Assembly (NCBI GenBank): GCA_963921355.3
Contig: OZ001190.1
Coordinates: forward strand, 4,340,001-4,404,000
DNA length: 64,000 bases
Direction: 5' to 3'
Origin: CAWUEZ02 sp963921355
Lineage (GTDB): Bacteria > Pseudomonadota > Alphaproteobacteria > Thalassobaculales > Thalassobaculaceae
Below the pieces are notes generated by a model. It ran no database searches. It was not told where the DNA came from and was given only the letters and a program-made list of their open reading frames with translations. Below are positions 49,024 through 58,343 of the stretch, piece by piece. Position 1 is the first letter of the stretch. Each line of letters starts with the position of its first letter. The position numbers were made by a program, and so were the translations under genes.

Positions 49024-50907
49024 TCAGCTCTGCGGACGGGCCGGCACAACGACGCTCGGGCCGATGCCCTGACCAACCGACGGGGCCATCGGGCCGCCCG
49101 GCCCCGCCGAACGACCCACCGGAGCCAGCGATCGGCCACGCGACCGAAGGGTTTCGATTTCGGCCGGGCGATGGAACTCCTCGGGCACGGCACACACCCG
49201 GTACCGCTCGAGCCAAGCTCCCACGGCCGGCGACGCGGTCAGCACGGCAAACGGCACCGCCAACAGCCATGCAAGCAACAGCAGCGCTGCCCACGGCAGG
49301 AAGGCGGGTGCCTGCAAGGCAAGCGCGGTCGCTGCAACGAGCCCCAGCAGAGCCTGAGGCCACAGCACCGTGATGGCCTGGCGCCAGGTCACGACGCGGA
49401 CATCGCGCATTTGGGCGCCCCAGGTGATGCGTTGCCCGAAAGCCAGGCCGGCAATGAAGCTCGTCTGGGCGACGGCCACCACCGGCGCCAGGAGCATGCC
49501 GAAGAGAAGCTCGAGCGTGGCGCCCGCCGCAACCCGCCGGCCGCCGCCGTAGCGCATGCGCTTCGCCGACGACAGCAGAATGTCGAGAACGCCGGCAATC
49601 TTGGGCGCGAAGGTGATCGTCATCATGGTCGCGAACAGCGCCACACCCTCGCTCCAAGCGACCCCATCCACCACGCCTTGGCCGAAAGCCAGGCCGTTGG
49701 CCGGATCGACGCCGCCGGCAATCACACGCACCATGCCGAGCGCGATGAAGCCGAGCCACAGCGGTGCCGAGACGTACATCAGGATCGCCAGGGCCAGCTG
49801 CAGCCGGCCCAGCGGTCGCCAGACCGACCAGCCGAGCAGGCTGAGATACTGCATGTTGCCCTGGCACCACCGCAGGTCGCGCTTCACGAAATCGAGCAGA
49901 CTAGGCGGGTTCTCCTCATAGGAACCGTCCTCGATCGGCAGGACCCGAACCTCATAGCCGGCCGCCCGCATCATGGATGCCTCGACCTGATCGTGACTGA
50001 GGATCTCGCCTCCGAGCGGCGGCGAACCCGCCAGCCGCGGCAACCGGCAATGGCGGCGGAACGGCAGCAGTCTGAGGATCGCGTTATGCCCCCAATAGGG
50101 GCCACTGTCCCCCTGCCACCAGGCGCTGCCGGTCGTGTAGGCGCGCATGCCGTGACGCATGCCGAACTGGAAGACCCGCGCAAACCCACTCTTGGCCGGC
50201 AGGCCCACGATCAGGGTCTGCAGGATGCCGAGCGTGGGGTTGGCATCCATCATGCGCACCAGGCGCCGGATGGCGCCCCCCGACATCAGGCTGTCGGCAT
50301 CAAGGACCAGCATGTAATCGAAGGCATCGCCCCAGCGCTCGCAGAACTCCTCGAGGTTCCCGACCTTCTGGCGGGCATTGTCGGTCCGGCGTCGATAGTG
50401 GAGCCGGTCAGGCCGGGCCGACGCCGCGCGCCAAGCGTCGAAGCGCCGCGTCTCCTCCGCAACGATTTCCGGGTCATTGCTGTCCGACAGCAGAAAGAAC
50501 GCATAGCCGGTTGTGTCGCCGCCGGAAGCGAGGGACGCCTCGACCGCTGCCAGATGCCGGACGACCCGATCCGGGTCCTCATTGAAGACCGGCATGACAA
50601 TGGCCGTGCGGGACGCCATGGAAGGCGGTCGGCTCTCGATGACGGACGGGCCGGAGCGCGCTTCGTCGAGCCCCGAAAGCGGCACGACGGTGCGCAACCA
50701 CTCCCGGTCCAGGTGGATCAGGGCGATCCCGATCATCGCATTCCAGAGTCCGATGACAACCCATGGCAGCGTCCCGGCGTAGAACGCCAGCATGACGACG
50801 TCGAGCAGGTCGAAGCCATCGCGCCCGAGAAGCGAGGCCATCCAGGCGGTCAGGGCGCAGCAGGTCCCCACCACCAGGGCCAGGAAAACGAACCGTCGGC
50901 GCGCCAT
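49024..50907 (-). CDS. opgH: Glucan biosynthesis glucosyltransferase OpgH (MdoH)
   Basis: A 627-aa inner-membrane GT2 glucosyltransferase that makes the beta-1,2-glucan backbone of osmoregulated periplasmic glucans from UDP-glucose. The GT2 core has MPVFNEDPDRVVRHL, MLVLDADSLMSGG (D-x-D) and KRDLRWCQGNMQYL (R-W motif). Hydrophobic blocks flank it at both ends. The start is uncertain. ATG 50907 is the first ATG, but the frame is conserved upstream to an ATC at 50970 that has GGAAGGGG just before it. It is divergent from opgC. Confidence 0.88.
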   Translation of the reverse strand: MARRRFVFLALVVGTCCALTAWMASLLGRDGFDLLDVVMLAFYAGTLPWVVIGLWNAMIGIALIHLDREWLRTVVPLSGLDEARSGPSVIESRPPSMASRTAIVMPVFNEDPDRVVRHLAAVEASLASGGDTTGYAFFLLSDSNDPEIVAEETRRFDAWRAASARPDRLHYRRRTDNARQKVGNLEEFCERWGDAFDYMLVLDADSLMSGGAIRRLVRMMDANPTLGILQTLIVGLPAKSGFARVFQFGMRHGMRAYTTGSAWWQGDSGPYWGHNAILRLLPFRRHCRLPRLAGSPPLGGEILSHDQVEASMMRAAGYEVRVLPIEDGSYEENPPSLLDFVKRDLRWCQGNMQYLSLLGWSVWRPLGRLQLALAILMYVSAPLWLGFIALGMVRVIAGGVDPANGLAFGQGVVDGVAWSEGVALFATMMTITFAPKIAGVLDILLSSAKRMRYGGGRRVAAGATLELLFGMLLAPVVAVAQTSFIAGLAFGQRITWGAQMRDVRVVTWRQAITVLWPQALLGLVAATALALQAPAFLPWAALLLLAWLLAVPFAVLTASPAVGAWLERYRVCAVPEEFHRPAEIETLRSRGRSLAPVGRSAGPGGPMAPSVGQGIGPSVVVPARPQS

Positions 50908-51222
50908 GACGCGCCGGACCGATCCAACCGGTCGCCCGGTGGCGACGGCGTCGATGTCGTAGGTCGTGATGGTCCCCTTCCGGCAGGATGCTGTCCGCGG
51001 CCCCCCATCAGCCGCTGCAGGCCTATATGTACCGGTCGGAGCGCCCTTTCCAGCGGCCGCGGGCAATCATGACTGGAACGTGAGGAGGTTTGATCGCCCG
51101 GCCTCGCAAACCGGCCTCACGGAGCCGTTATGTGGTCATGACGGGGAGTTGATTGGTCTGCGCCGCCCGATGACCCATATTCACCCCAGGGTTCTTCCGA
51201 CCTTTCGCCCAGGGGCCAGCGA
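50908..51222. other. opgH/opgC divergent control region
   Basis: About 315 bases between the opgH and opgC starts. The part next to opgH probably codes for its N-terminus if a non-ATG start is used (ATC at 50970). I see no good -10/-35 pair, operator or terminator in the rest. A sigma-factor consensus search would be needed to place the promoters. Confidence 0.5.
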
Positions 51223-52428
51223 ATGTCCGTACCCGGCCGCGCATCGCGCGACCCCCGTCTCGACTTCTTCCGCGGCATCGCGATGCTGATCATCTTCATC
51301 GCGCATGTGCCCGGAAACCTGTGGGGCCGCTTCATTCCCGCGCGCTTCGGCTGGTCCGATGCCACCGAGATGTTCGTCTTCTGCTCGGGGTTCGCCGCCG
51401 CGCTGGCGTTTGGCAGCACGTTCTACAAATCGAGTTTCACCTACGGCACCCTGCGCATCGGCTACCGGGTCTGGCAGATCTATGCTGCCCATATCGCGAT
51501 GTTCATCTTCATCGCGACCCTGGTCTTCACCGCCACCGAGCTGTTCGGCGACACCCGGGACTATGCAAAGCAGCTCAACCTGACATGGTTCTTTGAGAAC
51601 CCGGGCACCGGTCTTCTGGGGCTGTTCACCCTGACCTATGTGCCGAACTACTTCGATATCCTGCCGATGTACATCGGGGCCCTGTTCATGGTGCCGATGG
51701 TGATGGGGTTGGCGCGCATCCACCCCAATGTGGCTCTCGGCTTCGTCGTCGTGGTTTACGCGGCCGTGTACGCCTTCGACCTCCGCTTGCCGGCCCATCC
51801 CGAGTTCGAGAACATCCGCTGGTTCTTCAACCCGCTGGCCTGGCAGTTGCTGTTCTTCACCGGGTTCGCCTTCGCCATGGGCTGGCTGCCGGCACCGAAG
51901 ATCTCGAAACCCTGGGTGATCGCCGCGGTGGCCTTCGTGGTTCTCTCGATCCCGACATCGCGGTGGGGAATCGCCCAGGACTACGAAATCCTGCGCTGGG
52001 TGCGCGACATGGTCTGGGACTTCCGGTCGAAGACCGATTTCGGTCTGCTGCGCTACATCCATTTCCTGGCCCTCGCCTACATCGCGCTGGCCATCGTCAA
52101 TTCCCGGATGCACCTGCTGCGCTCCGACTGGGCCAAGCCGATCGTCACCGTCGGCCAGGCCTCGCTGCCCGTGTTCCTGTTGGGTATGGGACTGTCCCGC
52201 GTCGCCGGAATCCTGCTCGACCATATCGGACGCACCCCGTTGACCTGGGCGCTCGTGAACCTCGGCGGGATGGCGATCCTGATCGGTTTCGCCTACTGGT
52301 GCGCCGTGCTTCGCAAGCAACCCTGGCGCAAGCTGGCGGCCGAGTACGACGCGACCCGGGCCCGCCAGTCGCGCCCGGACGACACGTCCCGCCCGCGTAT
52401 GGACAGCCACGCGGCGCCCGCCGAGTGA
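51223..52428 (+). CDS. opgC: OpgC-family membrane protein
   Basis: A 401-aa protein with about ten membrane helices of the acyltransferase-3-like OpgC family (RDPRLDFFRGIAMLIIFIAHVPGNL at the start; FCSGFAAALAFGSTF; FFNPLAWQLLFFTGFAFAMG). OpgC decorates periplasmic glucans with succinyl or related groups. ATG 51223 follows GGGGCCAGCGA. The stop overlaps the GTG of the esterase gene (GTGA). Divergent opgH makes the glucan; no opgG is present in the window. Confidence 0.9.
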   Translation: MSVPGRASRDPRLDFFRGIAMLIIFIAHVPGNLWGRFIPARFGWSDATEMFVFCSGFAAALAFGSTFYKSSFTYGTLRIGYRVWQIYAAHIAMFIFIATLVFTATELFGDTRDYAKQLNLTWFFENPGTGLLGLFTLTYVPNYFDILPMYIGALFMVPMVMGLARIHPNVALGFVVVVYAAVYAFDLRLPAHPEFENIRWFFNPLAWQLLFFTGFAFAMGWLPAPKISKPWVIAAVAFVVLSIPTSRWGIAQDYEILRWVRDMVWDFRSKTDFGLLRYIHFLALAYIALAIVNSRMHLLRSDWAKPIVTVGQASLPVFLLGMGLSRVAGILLDHIGRTPLTWALVNLGGMAILIGFAYWCAVLRKQPWRKLAAEYDATRARQSRPDDTSRPRMDSHAAPAE

Positions 52429-53297
52429 ACCGCCTGAAGCGTGTGGTGATCGGCCTGGCCGCGATTGCGGCCGCGGGCACCGTCGAAGCGGGTACTCTCG
52501 ACCGCCACGAGATCGACAGCCCGAGCCTCGGACACCCGATTGACGTGCGGGTCTACGTGCCGGACGCCGCCCGTGACACCACGGCCAGGGTGCCGGTGGT
52601 CTACCTGCTGCATGGCTATGGCGGCGGTGCCGGGGACTGGCTCGGCGGCGGCAAGGCGGAACGGACCGCGGATACGGTGTTCGGCGCGGCCGATGCCATT
52701 CCGATGCTGCTGGTCATGCCCGGGGCCGGGAACTCCTGGTACATCAACTCACCGGAACACGGGGCGTGGGAAGACGCGATTGTGCGGGACCTGGTTCCGG
52801 CGATCGATGCGATGTATCCGACCCGGGCCAGCCGCAGGCATCGCTTCGTCGCCGGCCTGTCGATGGGGGGATATGCCGCCCTGCACTTGGCGACGGGTCA
52901 CCCGGCCCTCTTCCGAGCGGCTGCCGCCTTCAGTCCGGCGATTTTCGAGGATGTGGAATCCGCCGACGATTTCCCGGGGTTTCAGCTCAAGTTCTTCGCC
53001 GGCGCGTTCGGCACCCCACTCGATGCCGAGCGGTTCAACCGTAACAACGTCTTCGCGCCCCTCGCGGCGATTCCGACGGAGCTGCCCGTCGACTTCTACA
53101 TCATGACCGGTGACCACGATGGTCTGGGCCTGTGGGACGGCGCACTCAAGTTCTTCCGGCGCGCGCGCCTGGCCGGCCACAAGGTCGAACTCCAGGTTCA
53201 TGACGGCAACCACGAGTGGCGCCTCTGGCACGCGGAACTCGACCCCGCCCTGCGCTGGTTCTCCGATCTCTCCCGGACCGCTGACGCCGCTCAGTGA
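52425..53297 (+). CDS. Exported esterase (EstA/tributyrin-esterase-like)
   Basis: A 290-aa alpha/beta-hydrolase of the S-formylglutathione/esterase D class. It starts with GTG 52425, overlapping opgC by 4 bases, and has a signal peptide to about residue 22 (VVIGLAAIAAAGTVEAG). Catalytic residues: Ser in G-L-S-M-G-G, Asp in GDHDG and His in DGNHEWRLWH; the oxyanion loop is LLHGYGGGAGDW. Position suggests trimming or remodelling of acyl groups on periplasmic glucans, which is inference. Confidence 0.88.
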   Translation: MNRLKRVVIGLAAIAAAGTVEAGTLDRHEIDSPSLGHPIDVRVYVPDAARDTTARVPVVYLLHGYGGGAGDWLGGGKAERTADTVFGAADAIPMLLVMPGAGNSWYINSPEHGAWEDAIVRDLVPAIDAMYPTRASRRHRFVAGLSMGGYAALHLATGHPALFRAAAAFSPAIFEDVESADDFPGFQLKFFAGAFGTPLDAERFNRNNVFAPLAAIPTELPVDFYIMTGDHDGLGLWDGALKFFRRARLAGHKVELQVHDGNHEWRLWHAELDPALRWFSDLSRTADAAQ

Positions 53298-53452
53298 GCG
53301 GTGACGATCTCGAGTTCTTCGGCGTCCTCCAGCGACCAGTCGTCGCCGATCGCATCCAGCATCTCGTCCAGATCGGCCGACAGAATGGCCGCCTCGGCCA
53401 ATTCATCACCGGCCAGACCATAGTCGTCTGAGAACTTCGGCAGATGTCGCAT
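53291..53452 (-). CDS. Small acidic protein, unknown
   Basis: A 53-aa frame starting at ATG 53452 with GGAGGATCAACCG just before it, a strong ribosome binding site. The protein is very acidic and helical (AEAAILSADLDEMLDAIGDD, SLEDAEELEIVTAH), with no signal or Cys. It overlaps the esterase end by 7 bases on the other strand. It could be an antitoxin, an inhibitor or a metal-binding factor. No partner gene is adjacent. Confidence 0.55.
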   Translation of the reverse strand: MRHLPKFSDDYGLAGDELAEAAILSADLDEMLDAIGDDWSLEDAEELEIVTAH

Positions 53453-53582
53453 CGGTTGATCCTCCAACTGTGGGGCCCTCGCCCCTCTGCCGGAGTCGAA
53501 GCAATGGGCGTGCCAGTTTTCTCCGATTGCCCTGCGACGGATCCTGGGAAACCATCCTGGATCGGCGATCCACGGAGCGGTC

Positions 53583-54614
53583 ATGCGGTCCAAGTCCTTG
53601 ATTCACATCGTCGGCTGCCACGCAGAGGGTGAGGTCGGCGACGTCATCGTCGGCGGCGTGGCACCGCCGCCCGGGGCGACACTCTGGGAGCAGTCGCGCT
53701 TTATCGCCCAGGATGACGGGCTGCGGCGCTTCATCCTGAACGAGCCGCGCGGCGGCATTTTCCGGCACATCAACCTGCTGGTGCCGCCGAAATCCGACCA
53801 GGCGGACATGGGGTTCATCATCATGGAGCCCGCCGACACGCCGCCGATGTCGGGATCCAACAGCCTGTGCGTGGCGACCGTGCTGCTTGAGACCAGCATC
53901 CTGGAGATGCAGGAGCCGACGACGACGCTGGTCCTGGAGGCGCCCGGCGGCCTGGTGGAGGCGGTCGCGACCTGCCGGGACGGCCGGGTCGATCGGGTCC
54001 GTGTGCGCAACCTGCCCTCTTTCGCCGACAGGCTCGACGCTGAGATCGAAGTGGCGGGGCTCGGCACCCTCACGGTCGATACCGCGTTCGGCGGTAACAG
54101 CTTCGTCATTGTCGACGCCCCGGCCCTCGGCTTCGAGTTGACCCCGGATGAAGCAAAGGACATCGCCGAGACCGGCACGCGGATCACCGCTGCAGCGAAC
54201 GAGCAGCTGGGCTTCCAGCACCCGGACCTGCCGGACTGGTCACACATCTCGTTCTGCCAGGTGGCCGGCCCTGTATCGCCACTGGCGGACGGGCTGACCG
54301 GGCGCAACGCGGTTGCGATCCGTCCCGGCAAGATCGACCGCTCGCCCTGCGGCACCGGCTGCTCGGCGCGCATGGCCGTGCTGCACGCCCGCGGACAGCT
54401 GGCGCCGGGCCAGGCCTTCGTCGGAACCTCGCTGATCGACAGCCGCTTCGATTGTCGGATCGAGCATGTCGAGACCCGCGCCGGGCGCACCTGGATCACC
54501 CCCTCGCTCGAGGGCCGCGCCTGGCTGACCGATACCCGCCAGCTGATCCTCGACCCGCACGATCCCTGGCCGTCGGGCTATCGGCTCAGCGACACCTGGC
54601 CGCGGACGGTTTAG
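53583..54614 (+). CDS. Proline racemase family, Ser/Cys type
   Basis: A 343-aa enzyme of the proline racemase fold. The first catalytic residue is Ser90 in M-S-G-S-N (Cys in racemases and 4-hydroxyproline epimerases), the second is Cys256 in DRSPCGTG. Ser/Cys members known to me are trans-3-hydroxy-L-proline dehydratases, some with weak epimerase action, so this is the preferred call. The residue after S-G is Ser rather than the usual His, which is odd. A hydroxyproline catabolic operon is not seen. It is divergent from the 53-aa gene. Confidence 0.85.
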   Translation: MRSKSLIHIVGCHAEGEVGDVIVGGVAPPPGATLWEQSRFIAQDDGLRRFILNEPRGGIFRHINLLVPPKSDQADMGFIIMEPADTPPMSGSNSLCVATVLLETSILEMQEPTTTLVLEAPGGLVEAVATCRDGRVDRVRVRNLPSFADRLDAEIEVAGLGTLTVDTAFGGNSFVIVDAPALGFELTPDEAKDIAETGTRITAAANEQLGFQHPDLPDWSHISFCQVAGPVSPLADGLTGRNAVAIRPGKIDRSPCGTGCSARMAVLHARGQLAPGQAFVGTSLIDSRFDCRIEHVETRAGRTWITPSLEGRAWLTDTRQLILDPHDPWPSGYRLSDTWPRTV

Positions 54615-54704
54615 GAGACACCGCACGTTTCCCAGGTCGACGGGCGTCCATCAGAACCGCAATACTAGGGTTTGTCCCGCCTGATCCTGCCGGAGAATCA
54701 AGCC

Positions 54705-56183
54705 ATGCGCCTGCTCGTCGCCATGATGAAGCACGAGACCAACACGTTCTCGCCGGTGGTCACGGATCTCGACCGGTTCATGGCCTGGGGCGGCTATCTC
54801 GGCGAAGAGGCGTACAAAGCCTACAAGGGCACCGGCATGCCGTTCGGCGCCTATCTCGACATCGCCGAGGCGGCGGGCCATGAGGTGGTCACACCGATCG
54901 CCGCCGAGGCCATGCCGTCCGGCCCGGTGACCGCCGAGGCCTACGCATTCATGACAGAGAAGATCCTCGACGCCGTGCGGTCCGGCGTCGACGCCTGTCT
55001 CCTCAACCTGCACGGCGCCATGGTCGCCGAGACCACCGATGACGGCGAAGGCACGCTGCTCGAGCAGATCCGCGAGGTCGCACCCGGGATCCCGATCGCC
55101 GTGACCTACGACCTGCACACCAATCTGACCCAGAAGATGGTCGATAACTGCACCTGCCTAATCGGCTACAAGACCTACCCCCATGTCGACATGGTCGAGG
55201 TCGGCACGCAGATCGCCCATGTGCTGATGCGAACCCTGGCGGGCGAGGTCACGCCGGCCATGGCCTGGGGCCAGCCGCCGTTGCTCGCCCAGACCCTGCG
55301 GATGGGTCATGACGACGAACCGATGAAGGGCCTGATCGCGCTCGCCCGGGAGGCCGAGCAGGATCCCAAGGTTCTGGCTGCGACCGTGTTCGGCGGCTTT
55401 CCCCTGGCCGATTTCAGGGACGCCGGCTCCAGCGTCGTCGTGGTCACCGACGGCGACAGGGAGCTTGCCGAGCGCTGGCGCGACCGCCTGACCGAGGCGA
55501 TGTGGCAGCGCCGCGAGGAGTTCGTCTACCAGCACGAACCCCTGGCCGATGCTGAGGCCCGCGCCAAGACCCTCGAAGACGGTCCGGTGCTGCTGCTGGA
55601 CCACGCCGACAATGTCGGCTCCGGCGGCACCCAGGACGTGATGACGGTGATCGAAGCCGTGCTGAAGGCCGGCCTCGACGACGTGGCAGTCGCCGCCGTT
55701 TACGACCCTGACGCGGTCGAACAGATGCAGCAGGCCGGCATCGGCGCCGAGGTCAACCTGAACCTGGGCGGCAAGACCGACATGCCGTCCATCAGCCTCA
55801 AGGGCCGCCCCATTCAGGTGACAGGCACGGTCAAGACCCTGACCGACGGCCGCTGGGTGGTGCGCGGCCCGATGTACACCGGTGTCAGCGTGTCGATGGG
55901 CCACAGTGCCGTACTCGACACCGGCCGGGTCGAGATCGTCATCACGTCCCGCCACCATGAACCGTGGGATCTCGGGGTGTTCACCTCGGTCGGGATCCAG
56001 CCCCAGCACAAGCGCTATCTGCAGCTCAAATCCCGGATCCACTACCGGGCTGAGTTCGGGGATCTTGGCACCCACACGATCACTCTGGACGGCGAAGGTG
56101 TGACTACGTCCGACAACAGCATTCTCGACTTCAAGAAGGTGCGCCGTCCGATCTACCCGCTTGACCGGATCAACGAGCCCTGA
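54705..56183 (+). CDS. M81-family (MlrC-like) metallopeptidase
   Basis: A 492-aa zinc protein of the MlrC/M81 class, named after microcystinase C. The N-terminal MAMMKHETNTFSP motif and the metal-binding region NLHGAMV, DLHTNL and LLDHADNVGSGG are visible. ATG 54705 gives the family N-terminus. Most members are of unknown substrate; linear or cyclic peptide hydrolysis is likely. It lies 90 bases after the proline racemase gene on the same strand and converges on the DUF3445 gene with a 3-base gap. Confidence 0.85.
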   Translation: MRLLVAMMKHETNTFSPVVTDLDRFMAWGGYLGEEAYKAYKGTGMPFGAYLDIAEAAGHEVVTPIAAEAMPSGPVTAEAYAFMTEKILDAVRSGVDACLLNLHGAMVAETTDDGEGTLLEQIREVAPGIPIAVTYDLHTNLTQKMVDNCTCLIGYKTYPHVDMVEVGTQIAHVLMRTLAGEVTPAMAWGQPPLLAQTLRMGHDDEPMKGLIALAREAEQDPKVLAATVFGGFPLADFRDAGSSVVVVTDGDRELAERWRDRLTEAMWQRREEFVYQHEPLADAEARAKTLEDGPVLLLDHADNVGSGGTQDVMTVIEAVLKAGLDDVAVAAVYDPDAVEQMQQAGIGAEVNLNLGGKTDMPSISLKGRPIQVTGTVKTLTDGRWVVRGPMYTGVSVSMGHSAVLDTGRVEIVITSRHHEPWDLGVFTSVGIQPQHKRYLQLKSRIHYRAEFGDLGTHTITLDGEGVTTSDNSILDFKKVRRPIYPLDRINEP

Positions 56184-56186
56184 GCA

Positions 56187-57122
56187 TCAACCAGACGCCC
56201 GGGAATGCTGCTCCAGCCAGGTCTCCAGGACCTCGGCGAAGGGCCCCAGGCTCTTATAGGCGCGCATGTCGTCCGGCATCCCATGCAGGGAGCCCAGCAG
56301 GGCTGCCGCGAGATCGGGACGGTCGGCGATCACCGTGATCGGGTCGACCACGGTCTTGATCCCGAACACCAGAACGCCGGTTTCCGGCAGACGCAGGAAT
56401 GTCTGGCGTTCGATCCGCACATGCAGACGATCCGCGATCGTTTCGACTGAAATCGAGGGGTCGAGGCCGCCACGACCATGTCCGGTCGGTTGGAACAGGC
56501 TCGGATCATCGATCACCGACCAGTTCAGCCGCAGGTACACCTGGTCCGCCGTGATGCCGGCGAAGAACCGGTCCACCGGACGGGCCAGGCGGGCGTTGAA
56601 ACCCGGGACCGGATCGTGGATCTCGGCCATCGGCCGGCCGATCTTGTCGGCCAGACGCCACCGGGCCGGAAAGCACAGACTGGCCGCGATCAGACGATAG
56701 GTGCCGTCGGCAGGCGCCATCAGGCAGAGGTCCTCCTGGACCAGCCGACCCGCCAGATCCAGCGGCGCCAGACCGGTGGCGCCGCGGACCAGAACGCGTC
56801 CATCGGCGGTCTCGAGCGTGTCTTCTTCTTGCCGAACCAGATCCGGGAGATGCCGGTCGAGATGGCACAGCACTGTGTCCAGGCACTCCGCCTGGGCGGC
56901 CTCGCTCTCCGGCAGGGCAGCGAACACCTCATCATGGTGCTCGGCCAGGAGCCGGTCCTTCTCAGCCATATGGCTGGGATAGTGCCGGTCGACCTCGATC
57001 CACGCTGATCGCGGGATTTCCTTGATGCCCAGGGTCAGTTGAAACCGCCCCCTGTCGTAGGGCGTGAACCGCGGCGCGGGGGCGGGATCCCGGAAACAGA
57101 GGTCGGACGCCGGCACAGTCAT
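56187..57122 (-). CDS. DUF3445 haem-dependent N-demethylase-like protein
   Basis: A 311-aa DUF3445 protein, the family of the haem-dependent oxidative N-demethylase alpha subunit. Visible: LGIKEIPRSAWIEVDRHYPSHMAEKDRLL, CFPARWRLADKIGRPMAEIHDPVPGFN and FLRLPETGVLVFGIKTVV. No partner subunits are adjacent. It could oxidise methylated amines. Start ATG 57122 is the only good one. Confidence 0.85.
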   Translation of the reverse strand: MTVPASDLCFRDPAPAPRFTPYDRGRFQLTLGIKEIPRSAWIEVDRHYPSHMAEKDRLLAEHHDEVFAALPESEAAQAECLDTVLCHLDRHLPDLVRQEEDTLETADGRVLVRGATGLAPLDLAGRLVQEDLCLMAPADGTYRLIAASLCFPARWRLADKIGRPMAEIHDPVPGFNARLARPVDRFFAGITADQVYLRLNWSVIDDPSLFQPTGHGRGGLDPSISVETIADRLHVRIERQTFLRLPETGVLVFGIKTVVDPITVIADRPDLAAALLGSLHGMPDDMRAYKSLGPFAEVLETWLEQHSRASG

Positions 57123-57156
57123 GGTCCAGAGTGTAGCCGCTGCAACAGGGGCCGAT

Positions 57157-57873
57157 CTAGGATCCGGAATCGGTTACCGCGCTTGCGTTGGCACGCTGCC
57201 AGCGGTCGGCCCGGCTCTCCGCATCGCTCATTTCAACCGCGTTGAGCAACTGGCGGATCGACGCCGCCATCGGGTCCCCCTGGGACAGGCTCGCGCGCTG
57301 GGCCAGGATCAACCACTTCAGCCCGTCGACCAGGTCCTGCTCAACAACATCGCCCTGGGCGTACAGCCCTCCGAGGTTGAGAAAGGCCTCGGGAATGCCA
57401 TTGCGGGCCGCATCGAGGTACAGGGCAACGGCGCCTTGCCCGTCAACCTCTCCCCCCTCACCGGTCTCGAGCATGACCGCGAGGTTGTACTGGGCGTCGG
57501 CAAGCCCCTGATCCGACGCCTTGCGGTACCAGCCGCGCGCCTGTTCCGGGTCGCGGTCGACCAGTTGCCCGAACTGATAGAGCTGACCCATCTTGAACTG
57601 CGCCAACGCGAAGGCGGCATCGGCCGACCGGCGGTACCACAGCAGTGCCCGCTCCGGATTCGTCTGGGACTGCAGTCCCTGCTCCAGCGTCAATCCCAGA
57701 TAGAACATGGCCTTCGGGTCGCCGGCTTCGGCCGCGTTGCGGTACCACCGCATCGCCTCGCTGTAGGTCTGCGGAACCGGAACATCGGCGCGCACCTGGG
57801 CAGCCTGCCCGACGATCAACGTCGACAGCAGCGTCACCGAAAGAAAGGAGAAAAGGCGCCCGATCACCGGCAA
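57157..57873 (-). CDS. Exported Sel1/TPR-repeat protein
   Basis: A 238-aa protein with a signal peptide (FLSVTLLSTLIVGQAAQVRA) and four or five Sel1-like repeats (AMFYLGLTLEQG, WYRRSADAAFALAQFKMGQLYQFG, WYRKASDQGLADAQYNLAVMLETG, AVALYLDAARNGIPEAFLNLGGLY). Such repeats form helical scaffolds for protein interactions in the periplasm. The start is TTG 57873 or GTG 57867; neither has a strong ribosome binding site. Its partner is unknown. Confidence 0.8.
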   Translation of the reverse strand: MPVIGRLFSFLSVTLLSTLIVGQAAQVRADVPVPQTYSEAMRWYRNAAEAGDPKAMFYLGLTLEQGLQSQTNPERALLWYRRSADAAFALAQFKMGQLYQFGQLVDRDPEQARGWYRKASDQGLADAQYNLAVMLETGEGGEVDGQGAVALYLDAARNGIPEAFLNLGGLYAQGDVVEQDLVDGLKWLILAQRASLSQGDPMAASIRQLLNAVEMSDAESRADRWQRANASAVTDSGS

Positions 57874-57922
57874 ACCCGGCTATGCAGCACAACACTCATT
57901 CGGCCAGTCACGATTCTTCCAG

Positions 57923-58222
57923 TCACGGGCTGAGCGGTCCCGAGCCACTGGACGCTCGCGGCGCCGGACCTTCGTATCCAACCAATCTGTTCGCCTCGCT
58001 CGCCGGCAGGGGTTGCGAATAGCAGTTCACCTTGCCGAGCGTCCGATAACAGTATGTGGGGGCCGCCTGCGGCTCCGGTGTGTCCTGAGGACCGAACGTC
58101 GCCGACCGAATGCCGCTGACCGCCGACTGCACCGAATTCTCGAGACCTGCGCAGCCGGCACTCAATCCGAGGATCGAGACGATCAACAGGCTCCTGGTGA
58201 ACCGCGTGCCGAACGTGACCAT
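57923..58222 (-). CDS. Small lipoprotein, unknown
   Basis: A 99-aa lipoprotein with signal and lipobox L-S-A-G-C (Cys24). The mature part has a short helix, then C-Y-R-T-L-G-K-V-N-C-Y with two Cys that could form a disulfide, and a P/S/G-rich tail. The family is common in alphaproteobacteria but has no function known to me. It lies 49 bases upstream of the Sel1 gene on the same strand, so the two may be co-transcribed. Confidence 0.7.
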   Translation of the reverse strand: MVTFGTRFTRSLLIVSILGLSAGCAGLENSVQSAVSGIRSATFGPQDTPEPQAAPTYCYRTLGKVNCYSQPLPASEANRLVGYEGPAPRASSGSGPLSP

Positions 58223-58343
58223 CCCGTGACAACCCTGTCAATTGTGAAGCGAAACCGCGATTGATCGCATCGCAGTGTAACGGAATCGGCCAAGTTCTTG
58301 AAGCACGACGGGAAACGGCGACCGCCCACCGCCATGCACACAC

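Noticed and set aside
48298..51072. 924-aa plus-strand frame antisense to the creatininase-like and opgH genes
   Set aside because: It is very long, but its composition (H/R/Q/P/G) is that of antisense GC-rich DNA. The minus-strand genes show clear family motifs throughout.
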